From an uncultured Acetatifactor sp. (GTDB taxonomy: Bacteria > Bacillota > Clostridia > Lachnospirales > Lachnospiraceae), in contig CAJULV010000002.1 of NCBI GenBank assembly GCA_910587555.1, positions 62,001 through 126,000 of the forward strand: 64,000 nucleotides of DNA, written 5' to 3'. Below the pieces are notes generated by a model, which saw only the letters and a list, made by a program, of their open reading frames with translations, did not search any database and had not been told where the DNA came from. A program made the position numbers and the translations under genes. Within the stretch, counting starts at the first letter, position 1. Each line of letters starts with the position of its first letter. Positions 8,997 to 17,935 of this stretch are shown piece after piece.

Positions 8997-11192
8997 TTAA
9001 TTACGTTTTGGGGTAAAAATTCTTCGTTTACACCTTGCTTCCATATCTCTGGCCACGGGCATGGGCAGGCGCACGATTTCCAGCCGTACCCTGAATATAT
9101 TGGTCTCTTTCCTCTCCAGCCGTTCCAGATTCACGTTGATATTGGGGTCCTCCGTGGCAAAGACCAGGCTGGGGCAGTCTCTCTCCCCGTCCTTGTCAGC
9201 CGGACTCACGATACTCCCGTTTACGTAGAGGAGCTTCCGTTTATGCAGCGGCACCGTGGCCCCGTTGAATGTCATCTCCCGCACCTTCACCGCACAGGGG
9301 TACATTCCCGGGTCAATGCGCAGCATCTTCACGTCTCCGCCTACCTTCAACTCCAGCGCAATCAGCCAGTCTCCCTGGTAAGCTTCCCTCACGAAATAGG
9401 ACTCCTCCTCCTTATATCCCTCTCCCCTGTCTTCATATATCTGGACCCGGTTCACATCCTGGGAATCCTGGTACTTTTCCAGCCAGTCCTGAGGCCTCAT
9501 GACGCGGCAGCCGATTTTCTCCCGCATCTCTGCCATCGAAGAACGGTTTCCCGTCACAAATCGCTGAAAGTCACCTTCTTCCTCCCAGAATTCCTTCACC
9601 TCACGCTCCGTAACGGCCAGTTCATCCCTAATCCAATTCAAGCTGATCTTCTTCCGCTTCTCGTCCTCCAGCAGATACCAGTACGCCGCCCGGAAGGCAA
9701 GGCGCTTCATATCCATGGGCTTGCCGAAGGTCCATTCATAGTCAATCAGGGTCCACCTTCCGTCCAGCAGTTCACTCTCCGGATAATCCCGGAAGCATGT
9801 CCTGTCCTGTTCCGGCATTTCCCCCTGTCCCGGTACGCCCTCACCCTTCGGGCCGATCAGAATATTTCCGAATACCAGGTCGAAGTCTGCCGCCGGATAC
9901 CCGCTGTTATAGCCCACCCGCTGGACAAACTGCCTGAAATACCTGCGGAAGGCCTCCGTATCATTCCTGTCCAGGCATCTGTCCAGCAGCTCCAGCAGAG
10001 AGATTCCCCGCACAAATTCAAACTGTGCGCAGAGCTGCCCGTCCACCTCCACCAGCTCGCATTCGTTGATTTCCAGTTTTCCTCCCCGGTACCGCTCCTT
10101 CAGGCTCTCACAGGCTGCCGCCATCCCCCGCACATGCTCCTCCGCAGCCTCCCCCATGGGATACTTCCTGACAAGGTCCGTCTCCTGGCGGTTCCCGAAC
10201 CAGCTCCTGAGAATTTCTGTCCGAACAGCGTATTCCGGCGCCCTGTCATTGGAATATTTCACATATTTCACGTCGAACCCACGGCCAATGACCGCCACAT
10301 AGGAATTGGAAAACAGCGGGAACAGCCCGTCCTCCGCGATTCCGTCGAAGGCGTTTTTCTCGTTGAACAGAAGCAGCCTGTCGCTGTCGAAATTCCGTAA
10401 ATTATTAAACAGTTCCCCTTTACCGGGCAGATATTCGTCGCTGTACAATGCCGTCATAAACTTGTAATCCGGATAGGGATAATAAAAATGATATTCCCCC
10501 GCCCCGCAGTTCAGAAAGATGCGCTCCAACCCGTTTCTGCTGAAGGTACGCACGTCCCCGCCCGATACATAATTTTCAATGCCTGAAAAATAAGTGCCCA
10601 GATGATCTTCCCGGCACCCCGCAAAATATTTTAACCCGTACTTGTTTTCTATGGCTATCACGATCCGCCCGCCGGGAGCCAGATGGGTGAAAAGCTTCGT
10701 CAGATATGTCTCGTAAGGCCTGTCGCCGCCCATATAGCTCCTGCCGTATTCAAATACACCGATAAGGCAGATATAATCAAAATCCCGGTCCAGCCCCGGC
10801 TCTATGTCCTGAAAGTTTCCCACATGAATGGTAATATTATCGCATTCCCTGTGCCGGTAAGCGTTGATAAGGCTCCGTTTTTTCGATAAATCCAGACAGG
10901 TTACGCTTCCCGCCTTCCTGGAAAGCGCACCGGTTATGGCCCCGCAGCCGCTGCCTACCTCCAGCACCTTGCATCCCCTGTGCATGGGAATCCAGTCCAC
11001 TATATTTTCACGCAGCGGGGACAGATGGTACAGAAACGGCCAGGACTTCCGCTCCTCTATCACCGCATCGTATTCGGATGAGGATTTGCTCTTTACGATG
11101 TCCAGCAGCGCGTCCTCCACAGCCCCCTCGCTGTAATAATCTTTTCCTGAATACTGGCTGTAATCCAGTTTTACCTTGCCGATTTCTTCCAT
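8997..11192 (-). CDS. SAM-dependent methyltransferase with additional kinase-like region
   Basis: A 731-residue cytoplasmic protein. The N-terminal third has a class I methyltransferase fold with SAM-binding motif VLEVGSGCGAITGALS (about residue 80) and a following acidic strand segment. The middle region has FDLVFGNILI and a WTLIDYEWTFG segment that recalls the catalytic and metal loops of LPS/aminoglycoside-type kinases, about 200 residues after the methyltransferase. The C-terminal region is unassigned. Genes of this kind sit in Gram-positive polysaccharide export operons and may cap or methylate the chain end, which is known to control chain length in some O-antigen systems. The start at 11192 is chosen for GGGAG six bases upstream. 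Confidence 0.8.
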   Translation of the reverse strand: MEEIGKVKLDYSQYSGKDYYSEGAVEDALLDIVKSKSSSEYDAVIEERKSWPFLYHLSPLRENIVDWIPMHRGCKVLEVGSGCGAITGALSRKAGSVTCLDLSKKRSLINAYRHRECDNITIHVGNFQDIEPGLDRDFDYICLIGVFEYGRSYMGGDRPYETYLTKLFTHLAPGGRIVIAIENKYGLKYFAGCREDHLGTYFSGIENYVSGGDVRTFSRNGLERIFLNCGAGEYHFYYPYPDYKFMTALYSDEYLPGKGELFNNLRNFDSDRLLLFNEKNAFDGIAEDGLFPLFSNSYVAVIGRGFDVKYVKYSNDRAPEYAVRTEILRSWFGNRQETDLVRKYPMGEAAEEHVRGMAAACESLKERYRGGKLEINECELVEVDGQLCAQFEFVRGISLLELLDRCLDRNDTEAFRRYFRQFVQRVGYNSGYPAADFDLVFGNILIGPKGEGVPGQGEMPEQDRTCFRDYPESELLDGRWTLIDYEWTFGKPMDMKRLAFRAAYWYLLEDEKRKKISLNWIRDELAVTEREVKEFWEEEGDFQRFVTGNRSSMAEMREKIGCRVMRPQDWLEKYQDSQDVNRVQIYEDRGEGYKEEESYFVREAYQGDWLIALELKVGGDVKMLRIDPGMYPCAVKVREMTFNGATVPLHKRKLLYVNGSIVSPADKDGERDCPSLVFATEDPNINVNLERLERKETNIFRVRLEIVRLPMPVARDMEARCKRRIFTPKRN

Positions 11193-11281
11193 ATCATACT
11201 CCCTGCCCGCTCCGACGGGCATTCATCCCCAAATGCGGACGCACGCTTTCTTCATGCCTACCGGGGACGGAAGCGCCGCTC

Positions 11282-12613
11282 TCAGCCGCTGCCTGCCTCC
11301 GCCGGTGCATCCGTCACCGTGACCCGGGATTCCATGTCATAATATCCCACGGTATCCTTATCTGACACTACTGTCACATCCATCACATCATACAGTCTGT
11401 GATACACTTCAAATGTATCTCCGTTGTATCCTGTCACCCCCAGGGACAGCAGATACTCCCCGCCCTGGAGGGTCATCTTCTGGGTAAAAGCGATATCCTT
11501 CACCTGTCCCGGCTCCCCGCTTTCCAGGTAAGCCTTCTCTATCATGGTATTGGTTCCCGTAATTTCAATACCTAATACATTTTTAATCGATAACGCAAAA
11601 ATCGGCGCCGGCACATGGTCATGGAACCTGACACGCATATGCAGGGTAAATACCGCGCCCTTCAGAATGGCCATCGACCGCACTCCGCGCTCGTCCGTTA
11701 CGTAATAATCCACGATTTCCGCCTGTTTCGTGCCGTATTCCTGGGCATCCGGGTTCACGCCCGCACTACGGAGGGTTTCCGGCGCGCCTGCCTGTCCCTC
11801 CGGCTCTTCCGCCGTGCCGCCGTGCCCTGCCGGGATCTCGTACTGTCCCACCAGCACCCGCTTGTAGGCGTCTATCATTTCCTTGGGAGAACCTTCCCCA
11901 AGGAGGTTTCCCTTATTCAGCAGAAATACCCTGTCGCAGTATTTGCTGATAATGCTCAAATCATGGCTGACAAACACGATGGTCTTTCCCATCTTCTTGA
12001 ATTCCTCGAACTTATGGTAGCACTTTGCCTGAAAGAACACATCCCCCACGGAAAGCGCCTCGTCCACAATCAGGATTTCCGGCTCAATATTGATGGCGAC
12101 CGCAAAAGCCAGCCGCACGAACATACCGCTGGAATAGGTCTTCACCGGTTGGTTCACATAATCCCCGATATCGGCAAATTCCAGGATTTCCGGCAGCTTG
12201 GCATCGATTTCCCTGTCCGTAAAGCCCATCATGGTACCGTTGAGGTACACATTTTCGATGCCGTTATATTCCATGTTAAAACCGGCGCCCAACTCCAGAA
12301 GCGCCGAAATCCGCCCCGCCACATGGGTCTCCCCCGCAGTGGGATTAAGCACCCCGGTGATGATTTTCAATATGGTGGACTTGCCTGATCCGTTGGTGCC
12401 GATGATGCCCACAGTCTCGCCGCGGTAAATGTTCATGCTGACGCCGTTTAAGGCATAGTGCAGCTTATGAGCCTGTTTCCTGCCCAGGCCCAGGGATTCC
12501 TTTACCCTGTCCCTGGCCCTGTCATACAGCTTGTACACCTTTACCACATCTTTGATTTCAATTGCAGGGACATCCACCTCCTGCACCTGTATCTTCGTCT
12601 CTCTGTCTTTCAT
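11282..12613 (-). CDS. Polysaccharide ABC transporter ATP-binding protein (Wzt/TagH type)
   Basis: A 443-residue protein with an ABC ATPase domain (about residues 10-255) and a C-terminal beta-sandwich-like region (about 290-440) typical of Wzt proteins that bind the polysaccharide terminus. Walker A is GTNGSGKST, and Walker B with its flanking residues is EILIVDEALSVGD. The signature region YSSGMFVRLAF is the variant normal for this subfamily. The start at 12613 follows GGGGG by about four bases. It is only 15 bases after the permease stop, so the two are co-translated and form an exporter that moves an undecaprenyl-linked polysaccharide across the membrane. Confidence 0.92.
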   Translation of the reverse strand: MKDRETKIQVQEVDVPAIEIKDVVKVYKLYDRARDRVKESLGLGRKQAHKLHYALNGVSMNIYRGETVGIIGTNGSGKSTILKIITGVLNPTAGETHVAGRISALLELGAGFNMEYNGIENVYLNGTMMGFTDREIDAKLPEILEFADIGDYVNQPVKTYSSGMFVRLAFAVAINIEPEILIVDEALSVGDVFFQAKCYHKFEEFKKMGKTIVFVSHDLSIISKYCDRVFLLNKGNLLGEGSPKEMIDAYKRVLVGQYEIPAGHGGTAEEPEGQAGAPETLRSAGVNPDAQEYGTKQAEIVDYYVTDERGVRSMAILKGAVFTLHMRVRFHDHVPAPIFALSIKNVLGIEITGTNTMIEKAYLESGEPGQVKDIAFTQKMTLQGGEYLLSLGVTGYNGDTFEVYHRLYDVMDVTVVSDKDTVGYYDMESRVTVTDAPAEAGSG

Positions 12614-12628
12614 GATACCCCCAGGCAA

Positions 12629-13612
12629 CTACAAAACATCCGCAAAATGCACCTTCAGCCGCCGGAACACTGCCGCCCCCAGGCCGAACAGCGCCACCGT
12701 CACAATCCAGAAATACATGGTGGAGAAAAAATCCTGGAAAAACCACTGCCTCCCATATATGGCGCTGCGGTATCCTTCCACCACATACACCAGCGGATTC
12801 AGCTTCAGCACAAGCACCCATCCCGCCGGCGCCGCTTCGATATTCCACAGGATAGGGGTAGCCCAGATCCCAATCTGCAGCACGATGTTGATAATCTGCG
12901 TCAAATCCTTAAAAAAGACCACGACGGAACAGCTCGCATAGCAGAGCGCCAACACAAAAATAAACAGACAGAAACTGTAATATACCACCTGGACCGTATA
13001 TACGGTTGGGTAATATCCGTACAGCGCGGCCACAAGCAGCAGTACTCCCACAAAAAAAACATGAATAAAAGTTGCCGCTATGATTTTGATAATAGGAAGA
13101 ATGCTGATCTTAAATACGACCTTCTTCACCAGATAGTCGTATTCCCGCAGGGCATTTGTGCCGTTATTCAGGGCCTCGTTAAAATAGAACCAGGGCACCA
13201 GCCCGGCAGTCAGAAAAAGCACAAAGGGTATCCCCTCCGCCCCACGGCCCGCATTCCCCATCAGCTTGTCAAATACAATGTAGTACATTCCCACGGTCAC
13301 CACCGGCTGCGCCAGTGCCCAGACCGCTCCCATATAGGAACCCGCATAACGTTTTTTAAAATCGTTTTTCGCCAGCTTCCAGATCAGATGCCTGCTCTGG
13401 TACAGCTCCACCGGAATCGTGGTAAATTTCTCATACCATTTCGCAAACACGACACATGCGGCAAGAATCAGTATACAGGAAATAATTTTCTTCAGCAGTT
13501 CCTCCTGCGGGTTTGCGCCTGGCCCGGGATTCTGGTGCAGAACAATGAGCAGTCCCATCAATATCCCTATGGATGAAAATATGGCAATTCCGCCTTTTTT
13601 GCTTATCTTCAT
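12629..13612 (-). CDS. Polysaccharide ABC transporter permease (Wzm/TagG type)
   Basis: A 327-residue integral membrane protein of the ABC-2 class. About six membrane segments form the core from about residue 100 onward. An extra N-terminal region of about 80 residues has one or two further hydrophobic segments. The family feature FKKRYAGSYMGAVWALAQP lies just before the first core segment. It pairs with the ATPase directly downstream. The start at 13612 follows AGGGG by seven bases. Confidence 0.92.
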   Translation of the reverse strand: MKISKKGGIAIFSSIGILMGLLIVLHQNPGPGANPQEELLKKIISCILILAACVVFAKWYEKFTTIPVELYQSRHLIWKLAKNDFKKRYAGSYMGAVWALAQPVVTVGMYYIVFDKLMGNAGRGAEGIPFVLFLTAGLVPWFYFNEALNNGTNALREYDYLVKKVVFKISILPIIKIIAATFIHVFFVGVLLLVAALYGYYPTVYTVQVVYYSFCLFIFVLALCYASCSVVVFFKDLTQIINIVLQIGIWATPILWNIEAAPAGWVLVLKLNPLVYVVEGYRSAIYGRQWFFQDFFSTMYFWIVTVALFGLGAAVFRRLKVHFADVL

Positions 13613-13720
13613 AGTTAAACCCCTTACCTCGCTCCCGCTGTCCGCCCCGGGTATTCCGCCATCCTGACGCAGCTGCCCGGCTCATCATGCGCAGACAATC
13701 ATTTGGCCGTTACCCGGGGA

Positions 13721-14278
13721 CTAAAATTTCTTCTCGCATTGGGCAAGCCCGCCCCAGCTTCTGTCACGCTCCACCATCACCAGCTCCATTCCCTCCGGAA
13801 TCGGCCACTCTATGCCGATGGCAGGGTCATTGTACAGCAGCCCGCCCTCATCGCCGGGATGATAAAATTCCGTACATTTATAGCAAAATTCCGCGTAATC
13901 GGAAAGCACCAGATAGCCGTGCGCAAAATCCTTCGGTATAAAAAACTGCTTCTTGTTCTCCTCGGAGAGTACAACCCCGAACCACTTGCCGAAAGTAGGA
14001 GAACCTTTCCTCAAATCCACGGCCACATCAAATACCTCGCCCCGGATCGCCCGTACCAGCTTGTCCTGGGGGAATTCTTTCTGGAAATGAAGGCCTCGCA
14101 GCACACCGCGCCTTCCGGAAGACTGGTTGTCCTGCACAAATACCTGGTCAATCCCCGCCGCCTTGTAGTCCTCATACTGATAAGACTCAAAAAAATATCC
14201 CCTTTCGTCTCCGAAAACCTTGGGGGTAATCACCTTTAATCCCTCGATTTCACATGTCTCCACACTGATTTTTCCCAT
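13721..14278 (-). CDS. rfbC: dTDP-4-dehydrorhamnose 3,5-epimerase
   Basis: A 185-residue cupin-fold enzyme that epimerises C3 and C5 of dTDP-4-keto-6-deoxyglucose in dTDP-L-rhamnose synthesis. Recognisable features are DERGYFFESYQ, FVQDNQSSGRRGVLRGLHFQ with the active-site His, and the later FAHGYLVLSDYAEFCYKCTEFYHP, where the Tyr lies (quoted in part). The start at 14278 follows AGGAGG by seven bases. rfbB and rfbA lie upstream in the same operon, but no rfbD reductase gene is in the window. Confidence 0.94.
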   Translation of the reverse strand: MGKISVETCEIEGLKVITPKVFGDERGYFFESYQYEDYKAAGIDQVFVQDNQSSGRRGVLRGLHFQKEFPQDKLVRAIRGEVFDVAVDLRKGSPTFGKWFGVVLSEENKKQFFIPKDFAHGYLVLSDYAEFCYKCTEFYHPGDEGGLLYNDPAIGIEWPIPEGMELVMVERDRSWGGLAQCEKKF

Positions 14279-14388
14279 GTCAAACCCTCCTCGCCGCCTC
14301 CGCTGCGCGCCGGCCGTATCCCCGGCGCCGGCGGAAGCTCTCCGCATTGTATTTTTTCGATGTATCGGTAACTCTCTGTCCGGTCATA

Positions 14389-15660
14389 CTAATTGGGCAA
14401 ATAACTGACATTCATGTCAACATTTCCTTCGATACCGTCCACACTGCCCTGGGATGTATACTGCCACATTTGGTAGTACCCCTGGTATAGCGGCACGCTG
14501 CGGTACTCCGCAAGCCAGATACAATAGTTCTCCAGCTTATTCGCATACAGATAATGATTGTACCAGTTCCGGCTGGCATAGACGCCCGCGGTATAGCCCG
14601 CGTTTGCAATGGTACTGCAGAACGCCTCGCAGACCCTTGTCCTGGTATCCACGTCCAGATTATCCGCCCTTCCGTTTCCTCCTGCGCCCTCGGTATCGAT
14701 AAATACCGGATAGTCCAGGTTGTATTCCCGAATCAGCTCCAGTACCGCAGAAGCTTCTTCCACTGCCTCCACCTCGTTTACCGCCTGAGTAAAGAAATAA
14801 ACGCCCACCGGCAGCCCGCTGGCAGCGGCGCCCCGTATATTGGCCTTAAAATTAGGGTCCTCTACCAGGCTGCCCGTCACCGAGCCGCGGTAACCGGCCC
14901 GGATAATGGCAAATTCCACTCCTGCATTCTGTACTCTGTCCCAGTCAATCTCGCCGTTCCACTTGGAGACATCGATGCCCACCTGCGAATTTGCCGTAGA
15001 CTTCTGAATCTTTTTGATTTCCGTTTTATCCGCGTCCTCCAGGGCATCCATCACGGCCGTATCCTCAGCCTCGGCGTCAATCTCCTCCTCTGTCTTGATC
15101 AAAAGGGAAATATCGTCGATGGCCACATACTCCACCTTGTCCTTCACCCGCACCCTGGTCTCGTTGGCCGGCACGCGGTAGCCTTCCATGGGCATCAGCT
15201 CCACATAATACTCTCCCGCCGGCAGGTCGCCGATATAGATAATGCCGTCCTTATCCAGGTCCTTATACTCTCCAAGGCCTTCCAGTTCCACAAAAAAGCT
15301 TTTCCCCGTCACCGGGTTCCCCTTTGTGTCCACAATCTGGATGCGGAGATCCTTCTCCACGGAAGTCACCACCAGCGACAGCCTGGCCGCATTATCCTTC
15401 GCCGCCTCCAGGACGGGATTCACTTCCTGGTCAAAAAAAGTATTGTCCCTGAGAAACGCCGACAGATCGTCTCCTATCTGTCCCGGCTTCCTGGCCTCCT
15501 GCTCCCCCTCATCCTCCTGCGGCAAGGGACTCTGTGTAGCCTGGGACGCCCTGTTCCCGCTGTTCCCGGGCGGCCTGTTGATATAGAGTACCAGAAGGGA
15601 CACCAGCAGGATCACGGCCATGGACGACAGGATTGCCATCCTCCGCAGCTTAGAGTCCAT
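14389..15660 (-). CDS. Membrane-anchored GH25 lysozyme-like protein
   Basis: A 423-residue protein with one N-terminal membrane segment (about residues 8-27), an extracellular region with a beta-rich domain (about 90-180), and a C-terminal glycoside hydrolase family 25 domain. GH25 enzymes cleave the MurNAc-GlcNAc bond of peptidoglycan. The domain begins with VGIDVSKWNGEIDW, and the acidic pair is present in YPVFIDTEGAGG (Asp-x-Glu). Its ATG overlaps the 3' end of rfbA by 11 bases, so it is translationally coupled inside the rhamnose operon. A role in opening or remodelling the wall at the site of polysaccharide export or attachment is inferred. It shares the GH25 domain with the protein at 17936-21496. 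Confidence 0.9.
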   Translation of the reverse strand: MDSKLRRMAILSSMAVILLVSLLVLYINRPPGNSGNRASQATQSPLPQEDEGEQEARKPGQIGDDLSAFLRDNTFFDQEVNPVLEAAKDNAARLSLVVTSVEKDLRIQIVDTKGNPVTGKSFFVELEGLGEYKDLDKDGIIYIGDLPAGEYYVELMPMEGYRVPANETRVRVKDKVEYVAIDDISLLIKTEEEIDAEAEDTAVMDALEDADKTEIKKIQKSTANSQVGIDVSKWNGEIDWDRVQNAGVEFAIIRAGYRGSVTGSLVEDPNFKANIRGAAASGLPVGVYFFTQAVNEVEAVEEASAVLELIREYNLDYPVFIDTEGAGGNGRADNLDVDTRTRVCEAFCSTIANAGYTAGVYASRNWYNHYLYANKLENYCIWLAEYRSVPLYQGYYQMWQYTSQGSVDGIEGNVDMNVSYLPN

Positions 15661-16519
15661 TTGCTACCTCTACCAGATATTTTCCGTAATTTGTCTTCAT
15701 CAGCGGCTCCGCCAGCTTCAGCAGCTGTTCCTTGTCAATAAAGCCTCTCTTGTACGCGATTTCCTCGATGCAGGAAATATAGAGTCCCTGCCGCTTCTGG
15801 AATGCCGCCACAAAGTCCGCCGCATCCAGCAGCGCATCGTGATTTCCGGTATCCAGCCAGGCAAAGCCCCGTCCCAGAGTCTCTACATGCAGCATCCCCC
15901 GCTCCAGGTAAGCATTGTTGACACTGGTAATCTCCAGCTCCCCCCTGGCTGAAGGCTTCACATTCCTGGCAATCTCGACTACGTTTTCGTCATAAAAATA
16001 CAGGCCGGGAACCGCATAATTGCTCCTGGGTTTTTCCGGTTTCTCCTCAATGGAGAGGGCATTGCCGTTCTCGTCAAATTCCACCACGCCGTACTCCCTG
16101 GGGTCGCGGACATAGTAGCCGAAAATGGTAGCTCCTTTTTCCCTGGCAGCCACGCTCTTCAACACCCTGGAAAAACTCTGTCCGTAGAAAATATTATCCC
16201 CCAGCACCAGCGCCACTCTGTCGTTTCCGATAAAGTCAGCCCCGATCAGGAACGCCTCCGCCAGCCCATTTGGCTGCTCCTGCACCGCATAGGACAGCTC
16301 CATCCCAAGCTGATGCCCGTCTTTTAAAAGCTCCCGGAATACAGGCACATCCCTGGGCGTAGAGATAATCAGAATCTCACGGATTCCCGCCAGCATCAGT
16401 GTGGACAATGGATAATAAATCATCGGTTTGTCGTACACCGGCATTATCTGTTTGGAAATCGCCTCTGTCAGAGGGTACAGCCTGGTGCCGGAACCCCCCG
16501 CCAATATAATTCCCTTCAT
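15650..16519 (-). CDS. rfbA: Glucose-1-phosphate thymidylyltransferase
   Basis: A 289-residue nucleotidyltransferase that makes dTDP-glucose from dTTP and glucose-1-phosphate, the first step of dTDP-sugar synthesis. The N-terminal signature GIILAGGSGTRLYPLT, the KQIMPVYDKPMIYYP loop and LVLGDNIFYG are intact. The start at 16519 follows GGAGG by seven bases. It lies 57 bases after rfbB. Its product feeds RfbB and, through the shared 4-keto intermediate, both RfbC and the RffA aminotransferase at 26252-27382. Confidence 0.96.
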   Translation of the reverse strand: MKGIILAGGSGTRLYPLTEAISKQIMPVYDKPMIYYPLSTLMLAGIREILIISTPRDVPVFRELLKDGHQLGMELSYAVQEQPNGLAEAFLIGADFIGNDRVALVLGDNIFYGQSFSRVLKSVAAREKGATIFGYYVRDPREYGVVEFDENGNALSIEEKPEKPRSNYAVPGLYFYDENVVEIARNVKPSARGELEITSVNNAYLERGMLHVETLGRGFAWLDTGNHDALLDAADFVAAFQKRQGLYISCIEEIAYKRGFIDKEQLLKLAEPLMKTNYGKYLVEVANGL

Positions 16520-16576
16520 CAATCTTCCTCCGTTTTCTATCGTTCTTCCTTCGCAGCGAAAAACCCTGCCCGTTTC

Positions 16577-17659
16577 CTACTTTTCGTACATCTCTGTGTA
16601 ATACTTCTGGTAATCGCCGCTGGTCACATTCTTCATCCAGTCCTCATGATCGAAATACCACTCAATTGTCTTTCGGATACCGTCTTTAAACATGGTTTCG
16701 GGATACCATCCGATCTCTGCCTTAATCTTGTCAGGCGCAATGGCATATCTGCGGTCATGGCCCTTGCGGTCCTCCACATACTGAATCAGGTCCGTACTCA
16801 CATGGGCTTTTCTGGGATCGGAATCCGGCAGCTTCTCCTGCAGCACTTCTATAATCGTGTGGATAATCTCCAGATTCTGCTTCTCGTTATGCCCGCCGAT
16901 ATTGTAGGTTTCAAACAGGCGTCCCTGCTCCTGCACCATATCGATGGCCTTGGCATGGTCCTCCACATACAGCCAGTCACGAACATTTTTGCCGTCTCCG
17001 TACACCGGAAGCTTCCTTCCCTGCAGCGCATTGTTGATCATCAGCGGAATCAGCTTTTCCGGGAACTGGTAGGGTCCGTAATTATTGGAGCAGTTGGTGA
17101 TATTTGCCGGAAAGTGATAGGTATCCATGTACGATTTCACCAGCATGTCCGACGACGCCTTGCTGGCGGAATAGGGACTGTGGGGGTCATAAGGCGTGGT
17201 CTCATAAAAATAAGCATTCTCATCCTCAGGCAGAGAGCCATACACTTCGTCCGTGGATACATGGAGGAATTTCTTTCCCGTCCGGAAACTCCCGTCCGGC
17301 AGCTCCCAGGCAGCCTTGGCGCAGTTCAGCATCACAGCCGTACCCAGCACATTGGTCTGCACAAAAACCTCCGGATTGCGGATGCTTCTGTCCACATGGC
17401 TCTCCGCCGCAAAATGCACCACCCTGTCAATGTCGTTTTCCGCAAAAATCCCGGCGATGGCTTCCTTGTCGCAGATATCCGCCCTGACGAAGGTATAGTT
17501 GGGGCTGTTCTCGATATCCTTCAGATTCTCCAGATTTCCCGCATAAGTCAGCAGGTCCACATTGATAATGCGGATTTCCTCACCGTATTTCCGAAACATA
17601 TACTGAATATAATTGGAGCCGATAAATCCGGCGCCTCCTGTCACAAGATAAGTTCGCAT
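16577..17659 (-). CDS. rfbB: dTDP-glucose 4,6-dehydratase
   Basis: A 360-residue short-chain dehydrogenase/reductase that converts dTDP-glucose to dTDP-4-keto-6-deoxyglucose. The NAD-binding motif GGAGFIGSNY is at the N-terminus, and the catalytic YSASK follows at about residue 165. The start at 17659 follows AAGGAG by six bases. A longer frame to 17752 would cross the promoter and is rejected. It is the first gene of the operon that runs to 6684. Confidence 0.96.
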   Translation of the reverse strand: MRTYLVTGGAGFIGSNYIQYMFRKYGEEIRIINVDLLTYAGNLENLKDIENSPNYTFVRADICDKEAIAGIFAENDIDRVVHFAAESHVDRSIRNPEVFVQTNVLGTAVMLNCAKAAWELPDGSFRTGKKFLHVSTDEVYGSLPEDENAYFYETTPYDPHSPYSASKASSDMLVKSYMDTYHFPANITNCSNNYGPYQFPEKLIPLMINNALQGRKLPVYGDGKNVRDWLYVEDHAKAIDMVQEQGRLFETYNIGGHNEKQNLEIIHTIIEVLQEKLPDSDPRKAHVSTDLIQYVEDRKGHDRRYAIAPDKIKAEIGWYPETMFKDGIRKTIEWYFDHEDWMKNVTSGDYQKYYTEMYEK

Positions 17660-17750
17660 TTTTCTACTCCTTTTGTCGTAAAATGTATTTGATATTAGTA
17701 TTGCTGAAAAGGAAAGTTCCATACGGCACACAAAACAATCAACTAAACTC

Positions 17751-17779
17751 ATTATACGGACTCTTCCAAATTATGTCAA
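17751..17779 (-). promoter_or_regulatory. Consensus sigma-A promoter of the rfbB polysaccharide operon
   Basis: TTGACA (17774-17779) and TATAAT (17751-17756) on the minus strand with 17 bases between them are a perfect consensus. The leader to the rfbB ATG is about 85 bases. No further promoter as good was seen down to 6684, so this one probably drives the whole eight-gene operon. Confidence 0.92.
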
Positions 17780-17855
17780 TTGTAAAGTCGGCCATTCTTT
17801 CCCTGTCCGATACAGGGCATCTTCCGGTTTATCCGGCCCTCCGCCGTGGATTTTC

Positions 17856-17894
17856 AAAAAAACAGCCCCAGCAGATACCTCTGCCGAAGCTGCC
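17856..17894 (-). terminator. Rho-independent terminator after the long GH25 gene
   Basis: On the minus strand a two-part stem (CAGC with GCTG outside, GCAGA with TCTGC inside) is followed by a run of seven T. It lies about 40 bases after the stop at 17936 and separates the long GH25 gene from the rfbB promoter. Confidence 0.8.
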
Positions 17895-17935
17895 CTTTTT
17901 CACACATTATAACCGGTGCGGCGGAAAATGTCCCC

